Below are positions 1 through 4,992 of a stretch of 5,000 nt of DNA, piece after piece. The notes under the pieces were generated by a model. The model ran no database searches, had not been told where the DNA came from, and saw only the letters and a program-made list of their open reading frames with translations. The stretch covers positions 1-5,000 of the forward strand of contig JALOSK010000214.1 of assembly GCA_025458465.1 (NCBI GenBank). The letters run 5' to 3'. The position numbers and the translations under genes are program-made. The stretch is from Sandarakinorhabdus sp. Its GTDB lineage: Bacteria; Pseudomonadota; Alphaproteobacteria; Sphingomonadales; Sphingomonadaceae. How positions within the stretch are numbered: position 1 is the first letter of the stretch; each line of letters starts with the position of its first letter.

Positions 1-34
1 AAGCGCCAGCCGATATGCCAAGCGATGGCCAGCC

Positions 35-595
35 ATGAAGACCCTCACCCTCCTGCGCCATGCCAAGTCGGGCTATGATGATCCGCTGCTCAGGGATTTT
101 GATCGGCCGCTGAACGATCGCGGCCGGCGGGCGGCGATGCGGGTTGGGCAATGGCTGGGCGCGGCCATCAAGCGCGGTGACATGCCGGATTTCGCGCTGG
201 TGTTCGCCAGCCCGGCGGTGCGCGTGCGCCAGACGATCGAGGGGCTGGAGGCCGGCATGAACCGGCCGCTGGCGCCGGTGTATGAACAGCGCATCTACCT
301 GGCCTCATCCGCCACGCTGATCGAGCTGTGCGCCGGCTTTTCGGACGAATTTTCCGATGCCATGCTGGTTGGCCACAATCCGGGGCTGGAAGATCTGCTG
401 CTGGAACTGGTGCCGCCCGGTGCTTCCCGAAGCGGCACGCTGCGGGCAGAGGCCGAGCTGAAATATCCCACCGCCACGCTGGCCCGGCTGGATATCGCCA
501 TCGATCGCTGGGCCCAGATCGATGGCGGCCGGGCGGAATTGACGAAGTTCGTGCGCCCGCGCGATCTCGATCCCAGCCTGGGGCCGGACGACTGA
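35..595 (+). CDS. sixA: SixA-type phosphohistidine phosphatase (histidine phosphatase superfamily)
   Basis: Cytoplasmic phosphatase of the phosphoglycerate-mutase-like superfamily. SixA members remove phosphate from phosphohistidine, for example on histidine-containing phosphotransfer domains; the substrate here is not known. The protein has 186 residues, a usual length. The N-terminal LLRHAKS motif carries the catalytic His9 with Arg8. An arginine-containing FASPAVRVRQT segment lies at about residues 57-67. The second active-site histidine is His114 in VGHNPG. The ATG at 35 is chosen because MKTLTLLRHAKS is the standard family beginning; the frame is open back to the window edge and there is no strong Shine-Dalgarno, so an upstream start is possible but unlikely. 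The stop lies 4 bases from the terminator of the opposing gene. The gene symbol is by family resemblance; the family call is firm, the exact substrate is not. Confidence 0.9.
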   Translation: MKTLTLLRHAKSGYDDPLLRDFDRPLNDRGRRAAMRVGQWLGAAIKRGDMPDFALVFASPAVRVRQTIEGLEAGMNRPLAPVYEQRIYLASSATLIELCAGFSDEFSDAMLVGHNPGLEDLLLELVPPGASRSGTLRAEAELKYPTATLARLDIAIDRWAQIDGGRAELTKFVRPRDLDPSLGPDD

Positions 596-981
596 ACCAA
601 AAAATGGGCGGCGGAGGCTGTGCCTCCACCGCCCGTCCCTCGACCCCGCGACATCTGCAGATAGGCTTCCAGGGTGCGCTGGTCGCGGCGTTCGGCCATC
701 AGCTGCTCGTAATTGCGCTGCGCCTTCATGGTTTCGGCCAGCTTCACCGCGTCGAACGGTTCGGTCGACAGGATTTCCATCTCGCGATCCTTCAAAAGGC
801 GCTGCACGTCCATCATGCGGCCGGTCATCGGATCCTTGCCGGCGTCGGCCAGCAGATTGGTGACGCGCGGCGACAGGCCCATCAGGCCGGGCAGCGGCGT
901 CGCGGCGGCCGGCGCCTGCTGCGCGAAAGCCGGCGCAGCCAGCGTGGCGGCCATCAGCAGCAACGTGAAATGCTTCATCAT
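295..981 (-). CDS. Small secreted/periplasmic protein, unknown function; frame runs without a stop through its own terminator
   Basis: Unrecognised exported protein. Translation from the ATG pair at 981/978 gives MMKHFTLLLMAATLAAPAFA, a textbook signal peptide with an AFA|QQ cleavage site at about residue 20, then a charged, probably helical segment (MTGRMMDVQRLLKDREMEIL, then EAYLQMSRGRG) of roughly 90 residues. A purine-rich GGGGACAG lies just upstream of the start. No stop occurs before the intrinsic terminator at 599-634; the frame is formally open to a TAG at 295, inside the antisense of sixA. The believable part is 981 to about 600 (about 127 codons); beyond that the Arg/Ser-rich translation looks like an antisense shadow. 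All three minus frames are open across the terminator, so a single indel there would not supply a stop. It is divergent from the Crp-family gene. The real 3' end is unresolved. Confidence 0.5.
   Translation of the reverse strand: MMKHFTLLLMAATLAAPAFAQQAPAAATPLPGLMGLSPRVTNLLADAGKDPMTGRMMDVQRLLKDREMEILSTEPFDAVKLAETMKAQRNYEQLMAERRDQRTLEAYLQMSRGRGTGGGGTASAAHFLVQSSGPRLGSRSRGRTNFVNSARPPSIWAQRSMAISSRASVAVGYFSSASARSVPLREAPGGTSSSSRSSSPGLWPTSMASENSSEKPAHSSISVADEAR
599..634 (-). terminator. Intrinsic terminator, minus strand
   Basis: Two six-pair arms, GGGCGG/CCGCCC and GGAGGC/GCCTCC, separated by one mismatch, form a hairpin with a three-base loop. Read on the minus strand the hairpin is followed by A and then six T residues (604-599). 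On the plus strand no T-run follows, so it acts mainly for the gene starting at 981. It sits 4 bases beyond the sixA stop codon. Confidence 0.8.
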
Positions 982-1002
982 CTCTGTCCCCATTGATGGC
1001 CC

Positions 1003-1018
1003 GGCGTTGCAACACGCC
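1003..1018. promoter_or_regulatory. Dyad in the divergent spacer, possible operator
   Basis: GGCGT and ACGCC are perfect inverted arms around TGCAAC, and an inner 8-base palindrome GTTGCAAC lies at 1006-1013. It is in the 111-base spacer between the divergent starts at 981 and 1093, where both promoters must lie. I saw no convincing -35/-10 pair for either gene. Such a dyad can arise by chance in GC-rich DNA, so operator function is only a suggestion. Confidence 0.25.
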
Positions 1019-1092
1019 AGCGACAGATTGAACCTATCATTTGCGGCTCGTCCCGATTGTCCGCTTCCACGCATTTGGGCACAAGGGTCGCC

Positions 1093-1776
1093 ATGAACCG
1101 CGCGCAGGCCGAAGCCGTTCTCATCACCCATGGCTGGCTGGCCGATGCACCGGCCGGGTTGCGCCGCCGCGTGCTGGATGCCTGCCATGTGCGCCAGGTT
1201 GCGGCTGGCCAGTCCATCTACCAGTTCGATGATGAACCCGCCGGCATCCTGGGCCTCGCCTCTGGCCGGCTGGCCATGCATCTGGCGGCGGGCCCGGATG
1301 ATCCCACCCTGTTCGCCCATGTGACGCCCGGTTACTGGCTGGCCGATCTGGCGCTGCCGCCAGGCGCGCCCCGCCCGGTGAGCGCGATGGCGATCGAGCC
1401 GAGCGTGCTGCTGCGCCTGCCGGGCAACGATGTCCGCGCGCTGGGGGCGCAGGATCCGGAACTGGCGCTGCTGTTTTCCCTGCTGATCAACATCAACTTC
1501 GGCACCACGCTGGCGATGATGGCGGTGCTGCGCCGGGTGGATCTTGTGGAACGGCTGGCCGCGATGCTGTGCGTGCTGGCCGGCCAAGATCTGGCCGATG
1601 GCTGGCTGATCCGGGTGACGCAATCACAGCTGGCCGCCATGATCGTGGCTGGTCGCACCAGCCTGGTGGACAGTCTGAAGGCGCTGGAACAACGCGGGCT
1701 GGTGGCAGGCGTTTATGGCGGTGTGCGCGTGCTCGATGCCGCCGGCCTGATGGCAGCGGCGCGCTACACGGCCTAA
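1093..1776 (+). CDS. Crp/Fnr-family transcriptional regulator
   Basis: Cytoplasmic DNA-binding regulator of 227 residues, usual for the family. Residues about 15-125 form a diverged cyclic-nucleotide-binding-like beta-barrel: a GILGLASGRLAMHL strand pair, then VTPGYWLADLALPPGAPRP where classical members have a GxxFGE(L/I)AL...R(S/T)A phosphate-binding cassette. The glutamate position is replaced, so cAMP binding is doubtful. Residues about 138-160 are the dimerisation helix. Residues about 175-205 (VTQSQLAAMIVAGRTSLVDS onward, then LKALEQRGLV) are the winged helix-turn-helix, with the Arg-Thr-Ser recognition-helix start typical of Crp proteins. No Fnr-type cysteine cluster is seen. The ATG at 1093 is preferred over an in-frame TTG at 1057 because AAGGG lies 5 bases upstream of it. 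Divergent from the secreted-protein gene; its stop overlaps the convergent transporter gene by 4 bases. Target genes unknown. Confidence 0.88.
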   Translation: MNRAQAEAVLITHGWLADAPAGLRRRVLDACHVRQVAAGQSIYQFDDEPAGILGLASGRLAMHLAAGPDDPTLFAHVTPGYWLADLALPPGAPRPVSAMAIEPSVLLRLPGNDVRALGAQDPELALLFSLLININFGTTLAMMAVLRRVDLVERLAAMLCVLAGQDLADGWLIRVTQSQLAAMIVAGRTSLVDSLKALEQRGLVAGVYGGVRVLDAAGLMAAARYTA

Positions 1777-3170
1777 AGCCGCAGCACGCGCGCCAGCCGG
1801 CCACGCACCGCCCACATGATCGCAGCGCCGGCCAGCGGCACGGCGGCGTGCAGCAGCCAGAAGGCGCGCACGTCCATCGTCTCGTAAAAGCGGCCCAGCC
1901 AGCCCGACAGCGTGCTGCCCAGAAACACCGCGAACTGCACGGCGCCCAGCATCACGCCGGTAATGGCGACCGGCGCCGTGCGGGAAAACAGCGCGTTCAC
2001 GGTTGGCACCAGATAGAGCCAGCCGAAGTTGAGCACGAGATGGAAGCCCACCACCCACAGGATCGGCGTCTTTTCGGGGCCGCTGCCGGCGGCGAGCCAC
2101 AGGAAGGCGCAGCCCATCAGCGCCATGCCGATGCCGATCTTGCCCAGCTCGCCCGGTTCGGCGCCGCGCGCCGCCTGCCGCCGCCACAGCGCCAGCACCG
2201 GCGGCACCGCCAGGATGGGCGCCAGGCTGTCGAAGGCCTGCAGCCACGTCACCGGCACTTCAAAGCCCAGCACCAGACGATCGAGATGGTCCCGCCCCCA
2301 TAGCGCATAGACATTCCATACCTGGCTTTGCGCCAGCCAGAACAGGCTGGTGAGCAGCATCACGCCCACCAGCGCCGCGATGGTGGCGCCGTCGCCCGGC
2401 GCAAGGCGGGCGCTGCGGCGGGCTTCGGGCGGCGTGTCGGGCGGCATCAGCAGGTTGCCAGCCAGCAGGGTGAGCGCCGCCAGCGCCATGCACACGCAGG
2501 CAGCCATGAAGCCCCATTGCCAGTCCACGCGCTCCCCCAGCGCGCCGATCAGCAGCGGGCCAAGAAAGGCGCCGGTGTTCAGGCCGGCCGCCAGGATGGA
2601 AAAGGCGGCATCGCGCCGGCCATCATCGCGGGCATAGAGATGGCCGGTCTGGGCGTTGAGGTTGCAGCGCAGGGCGCCGGCCCCGAACGCCGAAACCAGC
2701 AGGCCGGGCAGGAAGGTTTCGGGCAGGATCACCATCACCATGCCGGCTGTGGCCAGCAGCGCGCCGATGATGCAGGTGAGGCGCGGGCCCCATTGGCGAT
2801 CCCCCAGCCAGCCGCCAATCAGCGGGGTGAGGAAGAACAGGCCCAGATAGAGCCCCATCGTCTGGGTCGCGAGCGCCTGCAGGCTCATCGGCCCGAACAG
2901 CGCCTGCACCGCGCTGCGCCACGCATCGAAGCCGCCAACGCTGGCCACCTGTTCGGGCGTGAACAGGAAATTCGCCATGTAGAGGATGAGCAGGGCCTGC
3001 ACGCCATAGATGCCGGCCGCCTGCAGGGCCTCGGCCACGGTGACTGAAGCGCGACAAGACAAACTGGATTCTCGGACAAGACAGATTAGAGAAGTTTTTG
3101 AGGGTTGCGGCGCCCGCCTGTGGCGCAATGGGCACATCTTAGAGGCGGGAAAGAGGGCTCTGACGGCCAT
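1773..3170 (-). CDS. POT/PTR2-like major facilitator transporter, non-canonical
   Basis: Inner-membrane secondary transporter with about twelve hydrophobic segments. Numbering is from the ATG at 3170 (465 residues). POT-family resemblance is clear throughout: YGVQALLILYM in helix 1 (55-65), motif A GGWLGDRQWGPR (119-130), GALRCNLNAQ (165-174), FSILAAGLNTGAFLGP (190-205), and the FWLAQSQ and LGFEVPVTWLQAFDSL region mid-protein. The helix-1 ExxERFxYYG signature reads EALQAAGIYG (47-56), keeping only the first glutamate; the helix-10 GELxLSP signature reads GWLYLVP (383-389). Both are tied to proton and peptide handling, so substrate and coupling are unknown. The N-terminus is uncertain: the first 44 residues are Cys/Arg-rich and unlike the family, no candidate start has a good Shine-Dalgarno, and a paired repeat at 3053-3083 looks regulatory. 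A GTG at 3038 would remove this segment. A one-base frameshift near 3045 joining the TTG at 3079 is another possibility. Confidence 0.82.
   Translation of the reverse strand: MAVRALFPASKMCPLRHRRAPQPSKTSLICLVRESSLSCRASVTVAEALQAAGIYGVQALLILYMANFLFTPEQVASVGGFDAWRSAVQALFGPMSLQALATQTMGLYLGLFFLTPLIGGWLGDRQWGPRLTCIIGALLATAGMVMVILPETFLPGLLVSAFGAGALRCNLNAQTGHLYARDDGRRDAAFSILAAGLNTGAFLGPLLIGALGERVDWQWGFMAACVCMALAALTLLAGNLLMPPDTPPEARRSARLAPGDGATIAALVGVMLLTSLFWLAQSQVWNVYALWGRDHLDRLVLGFEVPVTWLQAFDSLAPILAVPPVLALWRRQAARGAEPGELGKIGIGMALMGCAFLWLAAGSGPEKTPILWVVGFHLVLNFGWLYLVPTVNALFSRTAPVAITGVMLGAVQFAVFLGSTLSGWLGRFYETMDVRAFWLLHAAVPLAGAAIMWAVRGRLARVLRL
3053..3083. repeat. Paired direct repeat GACAAGACA, 22-base period, possible operator
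   Basis: GACAAGACA occurs at 3053-3061 and again, identically, at 3075-3083, so the period is 22 bases, about two helical turns, placing both copies on the same DNA face. It lies where the transporter promoter or 5' leader would be if the true start is near 3038. A weak -10-like TAATCT on the minus strand lies at 3089-3084. This layout suits a regulator bound as two adjacent protomers; no regulator is identified. Confidence 0.4.
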
Positions 3171-3181
3171 CTGAGAGGCGC

Positions 3182-3218
3182 AAAAGAATGGGGCGCGGCC
3201 CCGGTGAGCCGCGCCCCA
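3182..3218 (-). terminator. Intrinsic terminator ending the prophage minus-strand operon
   Basis: An 11-pair perfect stem, TGGGGCGCGGC (3189-3199) with GCCGCGCCCCA (3208-3218), closes an 8-base loop. On the minus strand it is followed by TTCTTTTG, a T-rich tail. It lies 24 bases beyond the stop of the gene ending at 3242 and separates the prophage transcript from the transporter's upstream region. Confidence 0.75.
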
Positions 3219-3241
3219 GATCAGGGTTCAAGGCCGCGCGG

Positions 3242-3502
3242 TCAGCCGCGAGGGTGTAGGTCGACCATCTGGGCGATATAGCTCGCCCGCTGCACTTCAT
3301 CGGCCACCATGTTCAGCATCGTGGCCAGCCCATCGGGATCAAAACAATCAACCGGCCTCTGTGCACTGATCAGGCCGGCCAGCCCGCGAAGGCTCGCAGC
3401 GGCCTTGTCGAGCCGCTCCGCCGGCGACCGCTCGTTGACGCCTGAAAGCTCATTGATGCCATCGAGGGCATAGTTTCGGGCTTGAGCAGCGGTGTTACGC
3501 AT
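3242..3502 (-). CDS. Small prophage protein, unknown function (86 aa)
   Basis: I do not recognise this protein. The 86-residue product starts MRNTAAQARNYALDGINELS and ends MVDLHPRG. It looks mostly helical and soluble: no signal peptide or membrane segment, a charged middle (SPAERLDKAAASLRGLAGLI), a single cysteine in PVDCFDPDG, and a final helix ending at YIAQMVDL. The ATG at 3502 is chosen because GGAGG lies 8 bases upstream. The start overlaps the stop of the preceding antirepressor-like gene by 8 bases, so the two are probably translationally coupled. It is the last gene before the operon terminator. The frame is open further upstream to 3655 but that part is antisense-like and lies inside the preceding gene. 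Confidence 0.65.
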   Translation of the reverse strand: MRNTAAQARNYALDGINELSGVNERSPAERLDKAAASLRGLAGLISAQRPVDCFDPDGLATMLNMVADEVQRASYIAQMVDLHPRG

Positions 3503-3902
3503 GATCGTGGCCTCCGCCGCCGAGCAAAACGATATTGGTGGAGCCGGCAGGCACCGCCTTTTCAAGGACCATGGACGCGAACTGGTTGGCAACTGCCGCC
3601 GCCATCTGTTCGGCGACGGCGCGCCGCTCTGGCGCCAGATGGTTATTGCCAGCAAAGCCTGCCATCCACCGCACGGCAGCGTCGAGCCGCATCATCAGCG
3701 GCTTCCACTTGCCCGCGCCGCTCGGCCGCTGAATCAGCAGAATGTCATCAGCAAAGCGGACCACCACCCTTTTCCGGTGGGCGACCCAATCGAAGCCCAT
3801 GTGTTCGAGGATGGACTGGGGGTTCACATACCACGCCCCGTCGATCTCATAGGCGATCCCGGTCCAAATCCCGATGGTGACCAGCCTCCCTTCGCGTTCC
3901 AT
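3495..3902 (-). CDS. P22 antirepressor N-terminal-domain-like protein (short prophage antirepressor)
   Basis: Predicted phage antirepressor-type protein of 135 residues. Residues about 7-109 follow the pattern of the P22_AR_N domain: an opening strand pair (LVTIGIWTGIAYEIDGAWYV), then NPQSILEHMGFDWVAHRKR, matching the family's yV...pIce.lGldw.aqrrk, then a strand region ending in PLMMRLDAAVRWMAGF and HLAPERRAVAEQM, matching PL..l.gWlf.i....v.pe.r..v..yq. Family proteins interfere with phage repressors and so promote induction. Unlike longer family members it has no second domain, only a short Gly/His-rich tail. The start is firm: AAGGAG lies 6 bases upstream of the ATG. It follows a C4-like RNA and its target, as in phage P1. 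The match is from recalled family pattern, not a search. The segment VVVRFADDILL resembles a reverse-transcriptase motif but is judged coincidental. Confidence 0.6.
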   Translation of the reverse strand: MEREGRLVTIGIWTGIAYEIDGAWYVNPQSILEHMGFDWVAHRKRVVVRFADDILLIQRPSGAGKWKPLMMRLDAAVRWMAGFAGNNHLAPERRAVAEQMAAAVANQFASMVLEKAVPAGSTNIVLLGGGGHDHA

Positions 3903-3923
3903 GTTGATCTCCTTCTCACAGGA

Positions 3924-3956
3924 TGGTCGGGCGCCGCCGAAGCAAGCGCCCGACCA
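3924..3956 (-). promoter_or_regulatory. 11-bp leader hairpin upstream of the antirepressor ribosome-binding site
   Basis: TGGTCGGGCGC (3956-3946 on the minus strand) pairs perfectly with GCGCCCGACCA (3934-3924) around an 11-base loop. No T-run follows, so it is not a standard terminator. It lies between the C4 target blocks (4002-3985) and the ribosome-binding site (about 3914-3909), where it could insulate or present that site. Confidence 0.5.
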
Positions 3957-4105
3957 GACCGCAGGCGTTACGGTCGCCGGGAGGGTGAGAACCGGTCAAC
4001 AGGCCGGCAGGCTTATTCCCCGCCTTGCGGCAGGTCTTGTATTCGCCACCTCCCGACTTGGTGTCGGAATCGGGCTGGCTGTCGGGGACACCTCTTTCGG
4101 GGGCG
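3957..4105 (-). other. Structured 5' leader of the antirepressor transcript
   Basis: This stretch between the C4-like RNA and the leader hairpin holds further RNA structure and no gene I would defend. A stem CCTGCC/GGCGGG (4034-4029 with 4024-4019) is closed by a GCAA tetraloop; it contains a G-U pair that works only on the minus strand, which supports that orientation. A second dyad, CCGAC/GTCGG around ACCAA, lies near 4063-4049. The antisense target lies within it. A minus-strand reading frame spans it, discussed separately. Confidence 0.5.
3985..4002 (-). promoter_or_regulatory. Antisense target in the antirepressor leader
   Basis: The minus strand reads CTGTTGAC (4002-3995), CCG, TTCTCAC (3991-3985) with G joining the spacer. 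These two blocks are exact reverse complements of GTCAACAG (4119-4112) and GTGAGAA (4133-4127) in the C4-like RNA, in the order needed for one two-block antiparallel duplex. In P1 the corresponding leader blocks are bound by C4. They lie about 85-100 bases upstream of the antirepressor start. Confidence 0.6.
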
Positions 4106-4188
4106 GCACCGCTGTTGACGAGGAGTTTCTCACGCTCCGAGGTGCTTCTTACACCCATTCGACCGGCCTGCAAAGCCGGGTGTCACAC
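4106..4188 (-). ncRNA. c4: C4-like antisense RNA
   Basis: An RNA of about 83 bases is predicted between the tail gene and the antirepressor gene, the length and gene order of the P1/P7 C4 RNA. From the 5' end: ACAC (4183-4180) can pair with GTGT (4154-4151) around an inner hairpin CCGGC/GCCGG (4179-4175 with 4167-4163); then GCACC (4145-4141) pairs with GGTGC (4110-4106), enclosing a hairpin GGAG/CTCC (4138-4135 with 4125-4122). The 9-base loop of that hairpin shows GTGAGAA, and the single strand after it shows GTCAACAG; both match the leader target. The GCCGGTCGAAT stretch is reminiscent of a tRNA T-arm, which fits the known RNase P processing of P1/P7 C4. Ends are estimates. Group II intron and HEARO-type RNA were considered and fit less well. 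Confidence 0.65.
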
Positions 4189-4992
4189 CAGCTCCTGCAC
4201 GCGCAGCTCGATGCGCTGCTTGTCGAGCTGGACCCGTTCGCTGAAATCGATGCTCTGGATCAGGCCATAGTGCAGCGCTTCGGCCTGGCCGGTGCTGCCG
4301 TCCTGGAACTCGGCCGCCAGGATCGGTGCGCCGGTGCCCACCTCCATCAGCAAATCCCAGAGTTCCCGGTACTGGGCCTCCGTCAAATTGCTCCACGCCG
4401 CCCGCCACACCGGCACGCGGCCGCCGCGCTCGATCGCCGTCTCGCCGCCGGGCAGCGCGCGCACCTGGCTGCGGTCCTCCACGCGGCGGCCGCTGCCCAG
4501 CTCAAAATTCTCGTATGGCCCTTGGCCCATCGTCAGACGCTGCAGCGGCAGTAGCGTGCCCACTTCGGCGAAGGATGCCTGATCGGTGGAGAAATAGACC
4601 CGCAGGTAGCGGATGCTGTGCGGCCCGCCGAGCAGCAGCGCCGCGCTGCGATTCTCCCGAGTGGTGGGCGCGGTGCCGAATGCCACCCAGCCGCTCTGGC
4701 CGAACAACCGGCGCGCGATCGGTTCGGAGAAGATCGTTCCCAGCGGTCCCTGCGCGGCGGTGGCGCCGAATGCCTGCCAGATCCCGCCCGGCCAGAGGTT
4801 GGTGTGCAGCGCGGCCAGCGCGTCGATCGTGGTGTTCGTGCCGAAATCGATATCGATCACCAAGATGCGGTTGCCGGAGCCGACTGGCGTTCGTGTCACC
4901 ACCTTCGGCTGGACGTTGGCCAGCGCGGTCGCAGGGAAGGCCGCGTCCACGGTGCTCCCGGCGCCGCTGACCTGACTCGCCGTGTAGGGCAC
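4183..4992 (-). CDS. Phage tail/virion-type protein with galactose-binding-like N-terminal region
   Basis: Probable prophage structural protein of 269 residues; no exact family is recognised. The N-terminal half (about 1-145) looks like a beta-sandwich of the galactose-binding or discoidin type: a hydrophobic strand around ILVIDIDFG, an inserted FGTNTTIDALAAL, and late strands SIRYLRVYFSTDQASFAEVG. The C-terminal half has a structural-protein flavour: ELGSGRRVEDRSQVRALPGG, WSNLTEAQYRELWDLLMEVG, and a final amphipathic strand ending in ELV. No transmembrane segment or signal peptide is seen. The GTG at 4992 gives MPYTASQVSGAGS, a plausible start, but AGGA is only 2 bases away and the frame is open to the window edge, so the gene may begin outside. 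Its TGA lies within the first bases of the C4-like RNA, so the two units abut or overlap. Confidence 0.6.
   Translation of the reverse strand: MPYTASQVSGAGSTVDAAFPATALANVQPKVVTRTPVGSGNRILVIDIDFGTNTTIDALAALHTNLWPGGIWQAFGATAAQGPLGTIFSEPIARRLFGQSGWVAFGTAPTTRENRSAALLLGGPHSIRYLRVYFSTDQASFAEVGTLLPLQRLTMGQGPYENFELGSGRRVEDRSQVRALPGGETAIERGGRVPVWRAAWSNLTEAQYRELWDLLMEVGTGAPILAAEFQDGSTGQAEALHYGLIQSIDFSERVQLDKQRIELRVQELV

Noticed and set aside
982..1623. Upstream extension of the long minus-strand frame that contains the secreted-protein gene.
   Set aside because: It is antisense to the well-supported Crp-family gene, and the signal peptide begins at 981.
1569..3047. Long plus-strand frames rich in Arg, Gln, His and Gly opposite the transporter gene.
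   Set aside because: Their composition is typical of antisense shadows in GC-rich DNA, while the minus strand encodes a clear membrane transporter.
3181..3241. Prophage attachment site at the junction with the transporter gene.
   Set aside because: No integrase, tRNA gene or duplicated core is visible in the window, so an attachment site cannot be supported.
3735..3770. VVVRFADDILL in the antirepressor-like protein resembles the (Y/F)ADD catalytic motif of reverse transcriptases, suggesting a retroelement.
   Set aside because: The protein is only 135 residues, none of the other reverse-transcriptase motifs is present, and the flanking sequence follows the P22_AR_N pattern instead.
3903..4188. 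Group II intron fragment (GTGTGAC-like 5' end, GNRA loop) or HEARO/omega RNA.
   Set aside because: There is no maturase, no IscB, and no visible domain V; the two-block complementarity to the antirepressor leader fits C4 better. A covariance search should still decide.
4150..4188. Possible tRNA because of a T-arm-like GCCGGTCGAAT.
   Set aside because: No complete cloverleaf or acceptor stem can be drawn; the resemblance fits a tRNA-like processing site in C4.
3874..4554. Plus-strand open frame of 226 codons across the RNA region and the tail gene.
   Set aside because: It is antisense to the tail gene, ignores the RNA structures, and has no recognisable domain or ribosome-binding site.
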